From contig NZ_JASNRD010000016.1 in assembly GCF_030412015.1 (NCBI RefSeq), positions 52,104 to 116,103 on the forward strand: a DNA stretch of 64,000 nt. The letters are read 5' to 3'. Each line of letters begins with the position of its first letter. The first letter of the stretch is position 1. The stretch comes from Massilia sp. YIM B02763. GTDB taxonomy: Bacteria > Pseudomonadota > Gammaproteobacteria > Burkholderiales > Burkholderiaceae_D. Made by a program: the position numbers and the translations under genes. The notes under the pieces were generated by a model that worked only from the letters and a program-made list of their open reading frames with translations, searched no databases and was not told the origin of the DNA. Shown here one piece after another: positions 1-8,548 of the stretch.

Positions 1-15
1 TGAAGTTGACGTAGA

Positions 16-453
16 TTAACGCTGTTTCAGCGCAAAGTCGATGGCAAAGCGATATCCATCAGCTCCCAGTCCGCAGATCACGCCTTGCGCCTTGTCGGAC
101 AAAAACGAGTGGTGCCGGAACTCCTCACGCTTATGTATATTAGAGATGTGGACTTCCACGAACGGAATGTCCACGCTCGAGAACGCATCGCGCAGCGACA
201 CGCTCGTATGGGCCAGCCCACCCGGGTTGATCACGATCGCATCCACACCCTCCGTCTTTGCTGCGTGGATACGGTCGATCAAGGCGCCTTCATGGTTGCT
301 CTGGAAGCAGGCGAGGCTGGCGCCTGCGGCGGCGGCCTGGGCCTGGGCTGCCTGCTCGATGTCGGCCAGCGTCGTCGAGCCATACACTGCAGGCTCGCGC
401 GTCCCCAATAAATTCAGGTTGGGGCCGTTGAGCAGCAGGAGCTTGTTCGCCAT
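16..453 (-). CDS. aroQ: 3-dehydroquinate dehydratase, type II
   Basis: Cytoplasmic shikimate-pathway enzyme that dehydrates 3-dehydroquinate to 3-dehydroshikimate. The 145 residues match the compact type II family. It opens with the family signature NGPNLNLLGTREP (residues 9-21). The catalytic Tyr is Y24, and the family blocks FQSNHEG (50-56), INPGGLAHTS (75-84) and VHISN with catalytic H102 are all present, with R113 in the HKREEFRHHS segment. ATG start. It lies downstream of the TlpA-like gene on the same strand. In related genomes accB and accC often follow aroQ, but that region is outside the window. The aroE at 7709 supplies the next pathway step. Confidence 0.97.
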   Translation of the reverse strand: MANKLLLLNGPNLNLLGTREPAVYGSTTLADIEQAAQAQAAAAGASLACFQSNHEGALIDRIHAAKTEGVDAIVINPGGLAHTSVSLRDAFSSVDIPFVEVHISNIHKREEFRHHSFLSDKAQGVICGLGADGYRFAIDFALKQR

Positions 454-561
454 GTTGTAACCGTCTGTTTTGCCCGAAAGACAGGCATTTTGCCGCCAAC
501 ATTACGGGTTGGCAAGCGATAAAAAGCAGTGTAAAGGGAAGTGAACGACCGTTCGTCAACC

Positions 562-1116
562 TCACAGCTTGGCGAGGTCGGCGCGCAGTTGATCGAATTT
601 CAACCTGCCCAGGTAGGTCTTCTTCACCTGCCCATCCGCGCCGATCAGCACCGTATAAGGCAGGCCGCCGTTGGCGTTGCCCAGGCCGCGCGCCAGGTCG
701 GTGGCGCCCATGCCGCCCACGTACAGCGGATAGGAAATCTTGATCTTCTTCGCGAATTCGGCGAGGTTCGTCGGCGAATCGATGCCGATGCCGATGACGT
801 TGAAGCGCTTGCCGCCATCCTTGGCGGCCAGCTCGGACAGTTCCGGCATCTCGGACACGCACGGCGCGCACCACGAGGCCCAGAAGTTCACCAGCAGCGG
901 CTTGCCCTTCCACTGGGACAAGGCCTGCGGCTTGCCGGACAGGTCGTTCAGCGATTGCGCATACAGGTTCGTCACCGCCGTGTGGGCGCGGCCGTCGGTC
1001 GGCGCATAGGTGGTCGTCACCGGCCCCTTGGCGTCCTGCTTGACGCCGGCGATGGCGCCCAGCACGGTGAAGGCGGCGGCGAGGATCGCGTAGCCCGCCA
1101 GTTTTTTCTTGTTCAT
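562..1116 (-). CDS. TlpA/ResA-type thiol-disulfide oxidoreductase
   Basis: Membrane-anchored thioredoxin-fold protein of 184 residues, probably acting in the periplasm as a disulfide reductase. An N-terminal hydrophobic segment (about residues 6-24) follows a Lys-rich start, so it is an uncleaved anchor or a signal peptide. The redox motif WCAPC is at 82-86 after NFWAS, and the cis-proline is P153 in GGLPYTVL. The substrate cannot be read from the sequence; cytochrome c maturation and general thiol reduction are both possible. It is followed on the same strand by aroQ after about 110 bp and preceded by an unknown gene only a few bases away, so the three may be cotranscribed. Confidence 0.93.
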   Translation of the reverse strand: MNKKKLAGYAILAAAFTVLGAIAGVKQDAKGPVTTTYAPTDGRAHTAVTNLYAQSLNDLSGKPQALSQWKGKPLLVNFWASWCAPCVSEMPELSELAAKDGGKRFNVIGIGIDSPTNLAEFAKKIKISYPLYVGGMGATDLARGLGNANGGLPYTVLIGADGQVKKTYLGRLKFDQLRADLAKL

Positions 1117-1120
1117 GGGT

Positions 1121-1741
1121 TCAAGCCTGTTTTTCTTCGTTGTTCATCAGGGTGCGCAAGCCGGCCGCATCGACCCGTTGCGCGCGTCCGTCGGCGCGCG
1201 GCTTCAGGGCGCCGCGCAAGTCGTTCATCTCGTACAGCTCGGCGTGCACGGTTTCCTTCTGCCAGGTAAAGCTGACCACCTCCACCGGATCGTGGCGTCC
1301 GCCCTTGAAGTGGGGGACTTCCGAGATGTCGAGGTCGACGTTGCGGTTGAGCAGGTAGATCTCGACTTCCTTGGCGCTGTCCGCGAACAGTTGCAGGTGG
1401 ATGTCGTCGTGCTCGCCGGCCGTGCCGTTCAGTACCGCTCCCGTCAGGTAAGGCCGGAACTCGGCCAGCTGTTCCATGACCTCGAGCGCGGCCTGGCGCA
1501 GGCGCCGCAGGCGCGCGGTGCGGGCCGGATTGTCGAACAGCGCCTGGTAGCGGCGCACCTCGTCCTCGACCTGGATGTTGTCTGGTAGACAATTCGGGGA
1601 AGGCCGATCCACGCCGAGCACCTGGCGCGCCGCCTTGGCCTTGGCGGTGTGATAGTCGGCCCCATCCTGGGCGATCATGCGGGCCGCCGTTGCGGCTATG
1701 CGTGAGCGCAAAGTCTGGAGGTCATCATTTGGATTAGGCAT
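1121..1741 (-). CDS. Conserved hypothetical protein, possible nucleotidyltransferase-like
   Basis: A protein of 206 residues if translation starts at the ATG at 1741 (MPNPNDD); the frame stays open for 34 more codons upstream, to 1843, where it would overlap the mpl start on the other strand. I do not recognise a named family with certainty. The N-terminal third is helical and basic. The C-terminal half contains GAVLNGTAGEHDDIHLQLF followed by an AKEVEIYLLN strand, faintly resembling the core of a nucleotidyltransferase fold (a Gly/Asn turn followed by acidic residues two apart). It is tightly packed against the TlpA-like gene and divergent from mpl. The function is inference only. Confidence 0.75.
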   Translation of the reverse strand: MPNPNDDLQTLRSRIAATAARMIAQDGADYHTAKAKAARQVLGVDRPSPNCLPDNIQVEDEVRRYQALFDNPARTARLRRLRQAALEVMEQLAEFRPYLTGAVLNGTAGEHDDIHLQLFADSAKEVEIYLLNRNVDLDISEVPHFKGGRHDPVEVVSFTWQKETVHAELYEMNDLRGALKPRADGRAQRVDAAGLRTLMNNEEKQA

Positions 1742-1842
1742 CATGTCCGAGATCATACTCTTGAACGGAAAATGGCATCGCGTCGGGTAGAATCGCGTAT
1801 TCATTTGCTTTACAGCGCTACTCACTGAGCGATTCCAGAACA

Positions 1843-3219
1843 ATGCACATCCATATCCTCGGCATCTGCGGCACCTTCATGGGCGGACTCGCTGTCCTGG
1901 CGAAGGAGGCCGGCCACCGTGTCACCGGTTGCGACGCCAACGTCTATCCCCCGATGAGCACCCAGCTCGAAGCCCAGGGCATCGAGCTGATCCAGGGCTA
2001 TGGGCCGGAACAGGTGAGCCTGAATCCCGATTTGTACGTGATCGGCAATGTGATGACGCGCGGTAATCCGCTGGTCGAGGAGATCCTGAACCGCGGCCTG
2101 CGCTACGTGTCGGGCCCACAATGGATCGGCGATCATATCCTGCGCGACAAATGGGTATTGGCCGTGGCCGGCACGCACGGCAAGACGACGACCACGTCGA
2201 TGCTGGCCTGGATCCTGGAAGACGCGGGTTACGCGCCCGGCTTCCTGATCGGCGGCGTGCCGATGAACTTCGGCGTCTCGGCCAGGCTGCAGGGCGACAA
2301 GGACAGCGACTTCTTCGTCATCGAGGCCGACGAGTACGACACGGCCTTCTTCGACAAGCGTTCGAAGTTCGTGCACTACCACGCCAAGACCGCCGTACTG
2401 AACAACCTGGAATACGATCACGCCGACATCTTCCCCGATATCGGCGCCATCGAGACCCAATTCCACCACCTGGTGCGCACCGTGCCGGGCGTGGGCCGCC
2501 TGGTCGTGAACGGCGACGAAGCCTCGCTGGGCCGCGTGCTCAAGCGCGGCTGCTGGAGCGACAAGGAAACCTTCGGCGCGTCCGACGGCACCGACTGGAG
2601 CCTGGTCGAGCATCCGGGCGGCGCCAGCTTCGAGGTGCTGTTCAAGGGCGACAAGCAGGGCACCGTGCACTGGGACCTGACCGGCAAGCACAACCGCAGC
2701 AATGCGCTGGCCGCCATCGCCGCCGCCCGCCACGTGGGCGTGCCGCCCGCGCAGGCGATCGACTCGCTGGCGCGCTTCCAGAGCGTCAAGCGGCGCATGG
2801 AAGTGCGCGGTACGGTCGACAACGTCACCGTCTACGACGACTTCGCCCATCATCCGACGGCGATCGCCACCACGGTCGGCGGATTGCGCCAGAAGATCGG
2901 TACCACGGGCCGCATCCTGGCCGTGCTGGAACCGCGCTCGAACACCATGAAGCTGGGCGCGATGAAGGATGCGCTGCCGGGCAGCCTGAAGGATGCCGAC
3001 CTCGTGTTCGGCTTCGGCAGCCAGCAGGCGCTGGGCTGGTCGCTGGGCGACGCCCTCAAGCCGCTGGGCGCCATCGCCCACAGCTTCGACCAGCTCGACT
3101 ACCTGGTGCAGGCCGTCGTCCAGGCGGCCCAGCCGGGCGACCACATCCTCGTGATGAGCAATGGCGGCTTCGGCGGCGTGCACCAGAAGCTGCTGGACGC
3201 GCTGGCTGCGAAGGCATGA
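1843..3219 (+). CDS. mpl: UDP-MurNAc:L-Ala-gamma-D-Glu-meso-DAP ligase
   Basis: Cytoplasmic peptidoglycan-recycling ligase that joins the released L-Ala-D-Glu-mDAP tripeptide to UDP-MurNAc using ATP. Its 458 residues match the usual Mpl length. The N-terminal Rossmann-like region starts HIHILGICGTFMGG, the Mpl-specific form (MurC starts differently). The ATP-binding P-loop GTHGKTTTTSM is at 110-120, followed by the Mur ligase signatures EADEYDTAFFDKRSKF and YDDFAHHPTAI. The downstream esterase gene overlaps its stop codon (ATGA), which indicates translational coupling. The promoter must lie in the short gap shared with the divergent gene at 1741. Confidence 0.96.
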   Translation: MHIHILGICGTFMGGLAVLAKEAGHRVTGCDANVYPPMSTQLEAQGIELIQGYGPEQVSLNPDLYVIGNVMTRGNPLVEEILNRGLRYVSGPQWIGDHILRDKWVLAVAGTHGKTTTTSMLAWILEDAGYAPGFLIGGVPMNFGVSARLQGDKDSDFFVIEADEYDTAFFDKRSKFVHYHAKTAVLNNLEYDHADIFPDIGAIETQFHHLVRTVPGVGRLVVNGDEASLGRVLKRGCWSDKETFGASDGTDWSLVEHPGGASFEVLFKGDKQGTVHWDLTGKHNRSNALAAIAAARHVGVPPAQAIDSLARFQSVKRRMEVRGTVDNVTVYDDFAHHPTAIATTVGGLRQKIGTTGRILAVLEPRSNTMKLGAMKDALPGSLKDADLVFGFGSQQALGWSLGDALKPLGAIAHSFDQLDYLVQAVVQAAQPGDHILVMSNGGFGGVHQKLLDALAAKA

Positions 3220-3857
3220 ATTCGAATCCGCACATCCCGGACGGGCATGTCCTGTATCTGCACGGCTTCCGCTCGTCGCCGCGTTCCTACAAGGCGCGCG
3301 TCGTGCAGCAGCGCATGGAACGCGCCGGCCGCGCCCACGACCTGACCTGTCCGCAATTGCCGGCGTCGCCGAAGGCGGCGATGGACCTCGTGCTGGGCCT
3401 GGTCGAACGCCACCGGGACAACCTGGCGATCATCGGCTCCTCGCTGGGCGGCTTCTATGCGACCTGGCTGGCCGAACGGTTTCATTGCCGCGCGGCGCTG
3501 CTGAACCCGGCCGTCGACCCGCTGTCGCGGCTGGAACAGCACGTGGGCACGACGACGGCCTGGCATTCGGACGAGCCGTTCGAGTTCAAGCAGGAATACA
3601 TCGAAGAACTGGCGGCGCTGAAAATCGCGCACATTACCGATCCTCAGCGCTATTTCCTGTTGGCCGCTACCGGTGACGAGGTGCTCGATTACCGCGACAT
3701 GGTCGCGCACTACGCGGGCGCCCATCAGCACGTCATCGACGGCGGCGACCATGCGATTTCCGAATTCGAGCGCCATGTCGACGAAGTGCTGGCATTCTGC
3801 GGTATCGAACAGAAGGAACGGAACGAAGGCACGGCCGGATCGGAACAGGCAAGTTGA
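3216..3857 (+). CDS. YqiA/YcfP-like alpha/beta-hydrolase esterase
   Basis: A 213-residue protein of the YqiA family, small alpha/beta hydrolases with esterase activity. The oxyanion region LHGFRSSP is at 15-22. The nucleophile elbow G74-S-S76-L-G78 gives S76 as catalytic serine, and the acid and base are likely D154 (GDEVLDY) and H179 (GGDHAIS). The ATG overlaps the mpl stop as ATGA, and the TTG start of ubiC overlaps this gene's own stop, so mpl, this gene, ubiC and the RNB exonuclease look like one operon. The physiological substrate is unknown. Confidence 0.9.
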   Translation: MNSNPHIPDGHVLYLHGFRSSPRSYKARVVQQRMERAGRAHDLTCPQLPASPKAAMDLVLGLVERHRDNLAIIGSSLGGFYATWLAERFHCRAALLNPAVDPLSRLEQHVGTTTAWHSDEPFEFKQEYIEELAALKIAHITDPQRYFLLAATGDEVLDYRDMVAHYAGAHQHVIDGGDHAISEFERHVDEVLAFCGIEQKERNEGTAGSEQAS

Positions 3858-4444
3858 GGCCGGCATCGCTGCGCCGGGCCCGCTGGCTCGCGCATCCGGA
3901 CGGCGTGCATGCGCCGGCGCCGATGCGCGACTGGCTGACGACGGAAGGTTCGCTGACGGCGCGCCTGGTGGCGAGCAGCGACAGTTTCCGCGTGCAGAAG
4001 CTGCGCCAGGCCGGCAACGTCTGCCTGGCCGACGAGGCGGGGGCCATCGGCCTGCCGCGCCCGCTGCGCGTGTGGGAGCGCGAAGTGCTGCTGCGCTGCG
4101 ACGGCCGTCCCGTCGTGTACGGCCACACGGTGGTGCCGCTGACCGCCACGGCCAGCGACTGGCCGCTGTTTTCCGCGCTGGGCGAGCGTTCGCTCGGCAC
4201 GACGCTGTTTTACGATCCGCTGGTGGAGCGTGGCCAGCTTGCATACGCCCGGATCCGTCCGGGCCATCCGCTGCGCGCGCGCGTGCGCGCCGCCTTGCTG
4301 GAGAACGACGTGCCGTTCGCCGCGGATGCCGATTATTTTGCCCGGCGCTGCGTCTATCGCCGCCGTCAAGGCCTGCTGCTGGTCACCGAGGTATTCTTGC
4401 CCGCGGTGCTGAAGCTGGCCTGTACATCAACCAAGTCCAAATAA
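3854..4444 (+). CDS. ubiC: Chorismate lyase
   Basis: Converts chorismate to 4-hydroxybenzoate plus pyruvate, the first committed step of ubiquinone synthesis. The start is TTG at 3854, overlapping the stop of the esterase gene; an internal ATG at 3923 is possible but would drop 23 residues. Family landmarks are VWEREVLL with the substrate-binding arginine R76, the block RSLGTTLFYDP (about 112-122) and the conserved E179 in VTEVFLP. At 196 residues it is slightly longer than the enterobacterial enzyme. No ubiA is next to it, so the prenyltransferase must be elsewhere. It lies one base upstream of the RNB gene. Confidence 0.92.
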   Translation: MRPASLRRARWLAHPDGVHAPAPMRDWLTTEGSLTARLVASSDSFRVQKLRQAGNVCLADEAGAIGLPRPLRVWEREVLLRCDGRPVVYGHTVVPLTATASDWPLFSALGERSLGTTLFYDPLVERGQLAYARIRPGHPLRARVRAALLENDVPFAADADYFARRCVYRRRQGLLLVTEVFLPAVLKLACTSTKSK

Positions 4445-4445
4445 G

Positions 4446-6500
4446 ATGAACGTATTTTTCGAAGAGTCCGGCGATTTCAAGGTCGGCACCGTGCTGTCGC
4501 AAGCGGGAGAGGCTTACCAGGTCGAAATGCCGAGCGGGAAGCGTACCAAGGTCAAGTCCAAGGACGTGATGCTGCAGTTCGACAAGCCGGACGCGGCCAC
4601 GCTGCTGGACCAGGCCAAGGCGATCGCCGGCGACGTCGATCTCGAATTCCTGTGGGAAGTCGCGGGCGAGGACGAGTTCGGTTTCGCGGAACTGGGCGCC
4701 GAATACTTCGGCCACGCGCCCCTGCCGGCGGAAGCGGCCGGCCTGGTGCTGGCCTTGCATGGCGCGCCGATCTATTTCTATAAAAAAGGGCGCGGGCGCT
4801 ACAAGGCGGCGCCGGAACAGTCGCTGCGCGCGGCGCTGGCCGGCATCGAAAAGAAGAAGCAGCAAGCCATCGTCCAGGCATCCTATGTCGAGGAATTGAA
4901 GGCGGGCAGGCTGCCCGCGTCGATGCAGCCGCTGGTGCAGCAACTGCTGTTCAAGCCGGACAAGAACAGCATCGAATTCAAGGCGCTGGACACGGCCGCC
5001 AGCGAACTGCAGACCACGCCGCAGCGGCTGATGCTGGCCACCAAGGGCATCGCCTCGGCCAAGGACCTGCACATGTCCCGCTTCCTGTTCGAGCACTTCC
5101 CGCGCGGCGCCGGCTTCCCGCCCGTGGCGGTCCCGTCGGCCCCGGCCGACCTGCCGCTGGCGGATGTGGCCGCGTTCTCGATCGACGACGTGACGACCAC
5201 CGAGATCGACGATGCGTTTTCCGTCCAGGAACTGGACGACGGCACCGTGCGCGTGGGCATCCACATCGCGGCGCCGGGCCTGGGCATCCGTCCGGACGAT
5301 GCCATCGACAAGATCGCGCGCGCGCGCATGTCGACGGTCTACATGCCGGGCGACAAGATCACGATGCTGCCGGACGAGGTCGTCAATGCGTTCACGCTGG
5401 CCGAGGGCAACGATTGCCCGGCGCTGTCGCTGTACGCCGTGTTGAATCCGGACGACTGGTCCGTCGTCTCGACCGAGACCCGCGCCGAGCGCGTGCCGGT
5501 CAAGAACAACCTGCGCCACAACGACCTGGACGAGCTGGTCAACGAAGAGACGCTGGCCAGCGGAGAAGGCGAGTATCCGCACAAGGCCGAGCTGGGCCTG
5601 CTGTGGAAATGGGCGCTCAAGCTCGAGGCGGGCCGCATGCAGAAGCGCGAAGCCTTCGGCCTGAAGCCCGAGCAGGCGAATCGCGTCGACTTCAATTTCT
5701 ATGTCGAGGACGACGTCGTCACCATCGTGCGCCGCAAGCGCGGGGCGCCGCTGGACAAGATCGTGGCCGAACTGATGATCTTCGCCAACAGCACCTGGGG
5801 CAAGCTGCTGCACGACTGCGGCGTGCCGGGCATCTACCGCTCGCAAGGACCGGGCGCGGGCGGCTGGGCCGCCAAGATGCAGGTGCGCATGGTCACCCAC
5901 GCGGCGCCGCACCAGGGCCTGGGCGTCGACCAGTACGCCTGGAGCACGTCGCCGCTGCGCCGCTACACGGACCTCGTCAACCAGTGGCAGATCATCGCCT
6001 GCGCCACGAATGGCGTGACGGCGCCGCTGGTCGCGCCGTTCAAGCACCGCGACGCGACCCTGTTCTCGATCGTCTCGGCCTTCGACGCCGCCTATGCGGC
6101 CTATAACGACTTCCAGCAGAACATGGAACGCTACTGGTGCCTGCGCTGGCTGGGCCAGGAACACGCCAAGCAGGTCGATGCCGTGGTGCTGAAGGACGAG
6201 GTGCTGCGCCTGGTCGAGATCCCGCTGGTGATCCGCCTGCCGGGCATGCCCCAGGTGGCGCGCGGCGCCCAGGTGCGCCTGGACATCGTGCGCTGGGACG
6301 AGGTCGACCTGGCGCTGGAAGCGCGCCTGCTCGAAGTGGCGGCCGTGGCGCCGGAAGGGGCGGAACTCGAGCTGGAAGAAGAGGAAGAGGGCGCCGATAC
6401 GGGAGAAGCGGCAGCGACGGAAAGCGCGGAAGCGGAGGGCAGCGTCACCGTGGTCGATCCGGAAACGCAGACGGATGTGCCGGCGGAGCCGGCGGCTTGA
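4446..6500 (+). CDS. RNB-domain 3'-5' exoribonuclease (RNase II/R superfamily)
   Basis: A processive single-strand 3'-5' exoribonuclease of 684 residues. The RNB catalytic core contains FSIDDVTTTEIDDAF with acidic metal ligands around D255/D256, followed by VGIHIAAPG and YMPGDKITMLP. The ring-forming segment QYAWSTSPLRRYTDLVNQWQ is typical of RNB enzymes. The N-terminal region starts FEESGDFKVGTV and looks like a small OB-type domain. It lacks the long C-terminal basic tail of RNase R and instead ends in a very acidic tail (about residues 637-670, rich in Glu). It belongs to a betaproteobacterial subgroup usually just called ribonuclease II. Last gene of the mpl operon; REP-like palindromes follow. 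Confidence 0.93.
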   Translation: MNVFFEESGDFKVGTVLSQAGEAYQVEMPSGKRTKVKSKDVMLQFDKPDAATLLDQAKAIAGDVDLEFLWEVAGEDEFGFAELGAEYFGHAPLPAEAAGLVLALHGAPIYFYKKGRGRYKAAPEQSLRAALAGIEKKKQQAIVQASYVEELKAGRLPASMQPLVQQLLFKPDKNSIEFKALDTAASELQTTPQRLMLATKGIASAKDLHMSRFLFEHFPRGAGFPPVAVPSAPADLPLADVAAFSIDDVTTTEIDDAFSVQELDDGTVRVGIHIAAPGLGIRPDDAIDKIARARMSTVYMPGDKITMLPDEVVNAFTLAEGNDCPALSLYAVLNPDDWSVVSTETRAERVPVKNNLRHNDLDELVNEETLASGEGEYPHKAELGLLWKWALKLEAGRMQKREAFGLKPEQANRVDFNFYVEDDVVTIVRRKRGAPLDKIVAELMIFANSTWGKLLHDCGVPGIYRSQGPGAGGWAAKMQVRMVTHAAPHQGLGVDQYAWSTSPLRRYTDLVNQWQIIACATNGVTAPLVAPFKHRDATLFSIVSAFDAAYAAYNDFQQNMERYWCLRWLGQEHAKQVDAVVLKDEVLRLVEIPLVIRLPGMPQVARGAQVRLDIVRWDEVDLALEARLLEVAAVAPEGAELELEEEEEGADTGEAAATESAEAEGSVTVVDPETQTDVPAEPAA

Positions 6501-6502
6501 CC

Positions 6503-6530
6503 GTAGGGTGGACGGCTCCGCCGTCCACGC
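6503..6530. repeat. REP-like palindrome, GTAGGGTGG family (copy 1)
   Basis: Palindrome beginning GTAGGGTGGACGG, with arms GTGGACGG and CCGTCCAC around a short loop, just after the RNB gene stop. The same core recurs at 6552, 38645, 38740, 49786, 49846 and 59359. In RNA it would form a stable hairpin and may end the mpl-rnb transcript. Confidence 0.85.
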
Positions 6531-6551
6531 GCCCGTGCGCACCGCCTCACG

Positions 6552-6576
6552 GTAGGGTGGGCATCACATGCCCACC
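6552..6576. repeat. REP-like palindrome, GTAGGGTGG family (copy 2)
   Basis: Variant of the same family, with arms GGTGGGCAT and ATGCCCACC separated by CAC. It lies 21 bases after copy 1 in the same orientation, between the RNB gene and the TonB-like gene. No coding potential. Confidence 0.85.
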
Positions 6577-6726
6577 TGACCGTTGCCACCTCATCAACGG
6601 CTCTTGAATGCGCGACAATCCCATGTTGCATGCAAGACCGATACTTTCCCGCGAACCTCGCAAAGTCCGCGCGCAGCACGGTAGAATGGGGAGTTTCATG
6701 ACCCCAACCGTCCCACCCCGCAGCGC

Positions 6727-7602
6727 GTGAACAGCCTTCGCCACAACCGTCCCCTGATGATCGCCATCGCCTGTTCGGTGCTGGCGCATGCCTGCCTGCT
6801 GGCGATCCGCTTCGCCGCCCCGGACACGTTCCGGCTGCAGCCGGCCGACCCGGGACTGGAAGTCATCCTCGTCAACGCCAAGCACCAGCGCGCCCCGCTG
6901 AAGGCCGAGGCGCTGGCCCAGGCCAACCTGGATGGCGGCGGCAAGGCCGATGCGGGACGGGCCCAGTCGCCGCTGCCGGACCTGCGCAAGGTCGAGGATG
7001 GCGACAGCATCAAGGCGCTGCAGCGCCGCATCGCCGAACTGGAACAGCAGCAGAAGAACATGCTGACGCGCACGCGCGCCTCGAGCTTCAACACGGCGCC
7101 GACCGCCGAGCAGGCCAGGCCCGACCCGCGCCGCACGGGCGCCGACGACGTCGATTCGGCCAAGGCCATCGCGCGCATGACGGCCGAGATCACCCAGCGC
7201 ATCAACGACGAGAACAAGCGCCCGCGCAAGACCTTCATCAGCCCCAGCACGCGCGAAGTGGGCTACGCCATGTACTACAAGGAGATGCAGAAGCGCGTCG
7301 AAGAGACGGGCACGCTGAACTTCCCCCAGCAGGACGGCAAGAAGCTGTACGGCGAGCTGGTCGTGTACATCCCGATCTTCCAGGACGGCAGCATCTACGA
7401 CAAGGAAGGCGGCCCGCGCATCGAGCGCAGTTCCGGCAACCCGGCCCTGGACCGCGCGGCACTGGCCATCGTGCGCCGCGCGGCGCCGTTCGGCAAGTTC
7501 CCGGCGAATATGCGCTCGACGGACAAGGACGACTTGTGGATCGTGATCACGCGCTTCCGGTTCACGCGCGAGGAAACGCTGCAGGCGGAACTGCGTGGAT
7601 AG
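6727..7602 (+). CDS. TonB C-terminal-domain protein
   Basis: A 291-residue envelope protein with a GTG start. A single N-terminal membrane anchor (about 9-28) is followed by a charged periplasmic stalk with a short coiled coil (IKALQRRIAELEQQQKNM, about 97-115). The C-terminal TonB-like domain (about 200-290) contains LYGELVVYIPIFQDGSIYD and ALDRAALAIVRRAAPFGKFP, the typical family pattern. No ExbB/ExbD or TonB-dependent receptor is adjacent, so whether it energises transport or has a structural role is open. In Burkholderiales a gene of this type commonly precedes aroE and mtgA, as here. Confidence 0.9.
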   Translation: MNSLRHNRPLMIAIACSVLAHACLLAIRFAAPDTFRLQPADPGLEVILVNAKHQRAPLKAEALAQANLDGGGKADAGRAQSPLPDLRKVEDGDSIKALQRRIAELEQQQKNMLTRTRASSFNTAPTAEQARPDPRRTGADDVDSAKAIARMTAEITQRINDENKRPRKTFISPSTREVGYAMYYKEMQKRVEETGTLNFPQQDGKKLYGELVVYIPIFQDGSIYDKEGGPRIERSSGNPALDRAALAIVRRAAPFGKFPANMRSTDKDDLWIVITRFRFTREETLQAELRG

Positions 7603-7654
7603 GTCCATGGGAGCATGCGTCGCACCCGCGCAGGCGCGTGCCCAAGTTCAATTT

Positions 7655-7694
7655 CCAAAAACCGGGCTCTGACCCCGGCTCTGACCCCGGTTTG
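7655..7694. repeat. GGGGTCAGAGC-type repeat (two tandem half-units)
   Basis: Two tandem copies of CGG(G)CTCTGACCCCGG between the TonB-like gene and aroE. The complementary core GGGGTCAGAGC reappears in both orientations at 9326-9529. Cores of this kind are known near REP-associated (RAYT) transposase genes in proteobacteria; that link is from memory, and no such transposase is in the window. Confidence 0.75.
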
Positions 7695-7708
7695 ATGCAT
7701 TCGACACC

Positions 7709-8539
7709 ATGACAGACAAATACTGCGTGATCGGGAACCCGATCGCCCACAGCAAATCGCCCGAGATCCACGCCGCTTTCGCGGCGCAGACGGCCCAGGA
7801 CATCGCCTACGAACGCCGCTTCGCGCCGCTGGACGGCTTCGCGGCGACCGTGCGCGAACTCGTGGCGGCCGGCTACAAGGGCGCCAACGTCACCGTGCCG
7901 TTCAAGCTGGAAGCGGCGGCCGTCGCCACCCGGCTGGAAGAGCGCGCGCGCCTGGCCGGCGCCGTGAACACGCTGCGCTTCGAGGGCGGCGAGATCGTCG
8001 GCGACAACACGGACGGCCCGGGCCTGGTCGCGGACATCGTGCGCAATGCCGGCGTGCCGCTGGTGGGCAAGCGCGTGCTGCTGCTGGGGGCGGGCGGGGC
8101 CGCGCGCGGCGTCATCCTGCCGTTCCTGCAGCAGGGGCCCGCCGCGATCGTCATCGCCAACCGCACGCGCGCCACGGTCGACGCGCTGGTGGCCCACTTC
8201 GCGGGCCACGCGGCGCCGGGACAGGTGACCGCCTGCGGCTTCGACGACGTTGGCAAGGGCGTCGCCGGCCCGTTCGACGTGGTCGTCAACGCGACGTCGG
8301 CGAGCCTGGCCGCCGCCATGCCGCCGGTGCCGGCCGCCGCCTTTTGCCAAGGCACGCTGGCATTGGATATGATGTACGGAAAAGCGCCGAGTCCGTTCAT
8401 GGCATTCGCCGCCGCGCATGGCGCGGCGACCCGCGACGGCCTGGGCATGCTGGTCGAGCAGGCCGCCGAAGCCTTCGCCGGCTGGCGCGGCGTGCGGCCG
8501 GATACCACGGCCGTCCTCGAACGGATGCGCTCCACCTGA
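7709..8539 (+). CDS. aroE: Shikimate dehydrogenase (NADP+)
   Basis: Reduces 3-dehydroshikimate to shikimate. The 276 residues carry the substrate-binding start GNPIAHSKSPEIH (9-21), catalytic K66 in NVTVPFK, the second catalytic residue D102 in GDNTDGPG, and the dinucleotide-binding loop GAGGAARG. Basic NRTRATV after the Rossmann strand suggests NADP preference. It ends nine bases before the mtgA start, so the two are probably cotranscribed. A repeat element precedes the gene, so its promoter may be overlapped or it may depend on read-through from the TonB-like gene. Confidence 0.96.
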   Translation: MTDKYCVIGNPIAHSKSPEIHAAFAAQTAQDIAYERRFAPLDGFAATVRELVAAGYKGANVTVPFKLEAAAVATRLEERARLAGAVNTLRFEGGEIVGDNTDGPGLVADIVRNAGVPLVGKRVLLLGAGGAARGVILPFLQQGPAAIVIANRTRATVDALVAHFAGHAAPGQVTACGFDDVGKGVAGPFDVVVNATSASLAAAMPPVPAAAFCQGTLALDMMYGKAPSPFMAFAAAHGAATRDGLGMLVEQAAEAFAGWRGVRPDTTAVLERMRST

Positions 8540-8548
8540 TAACGACTT

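Noticed and set aside
2121..3215. Plus-strand frame in a second phase across mpl that runs into the esterase gene
   Set aside because: Only the part from 3216 on codes for a recognisable protein. The rest is Arg/Gly/Pro-rich shadow of mpl.
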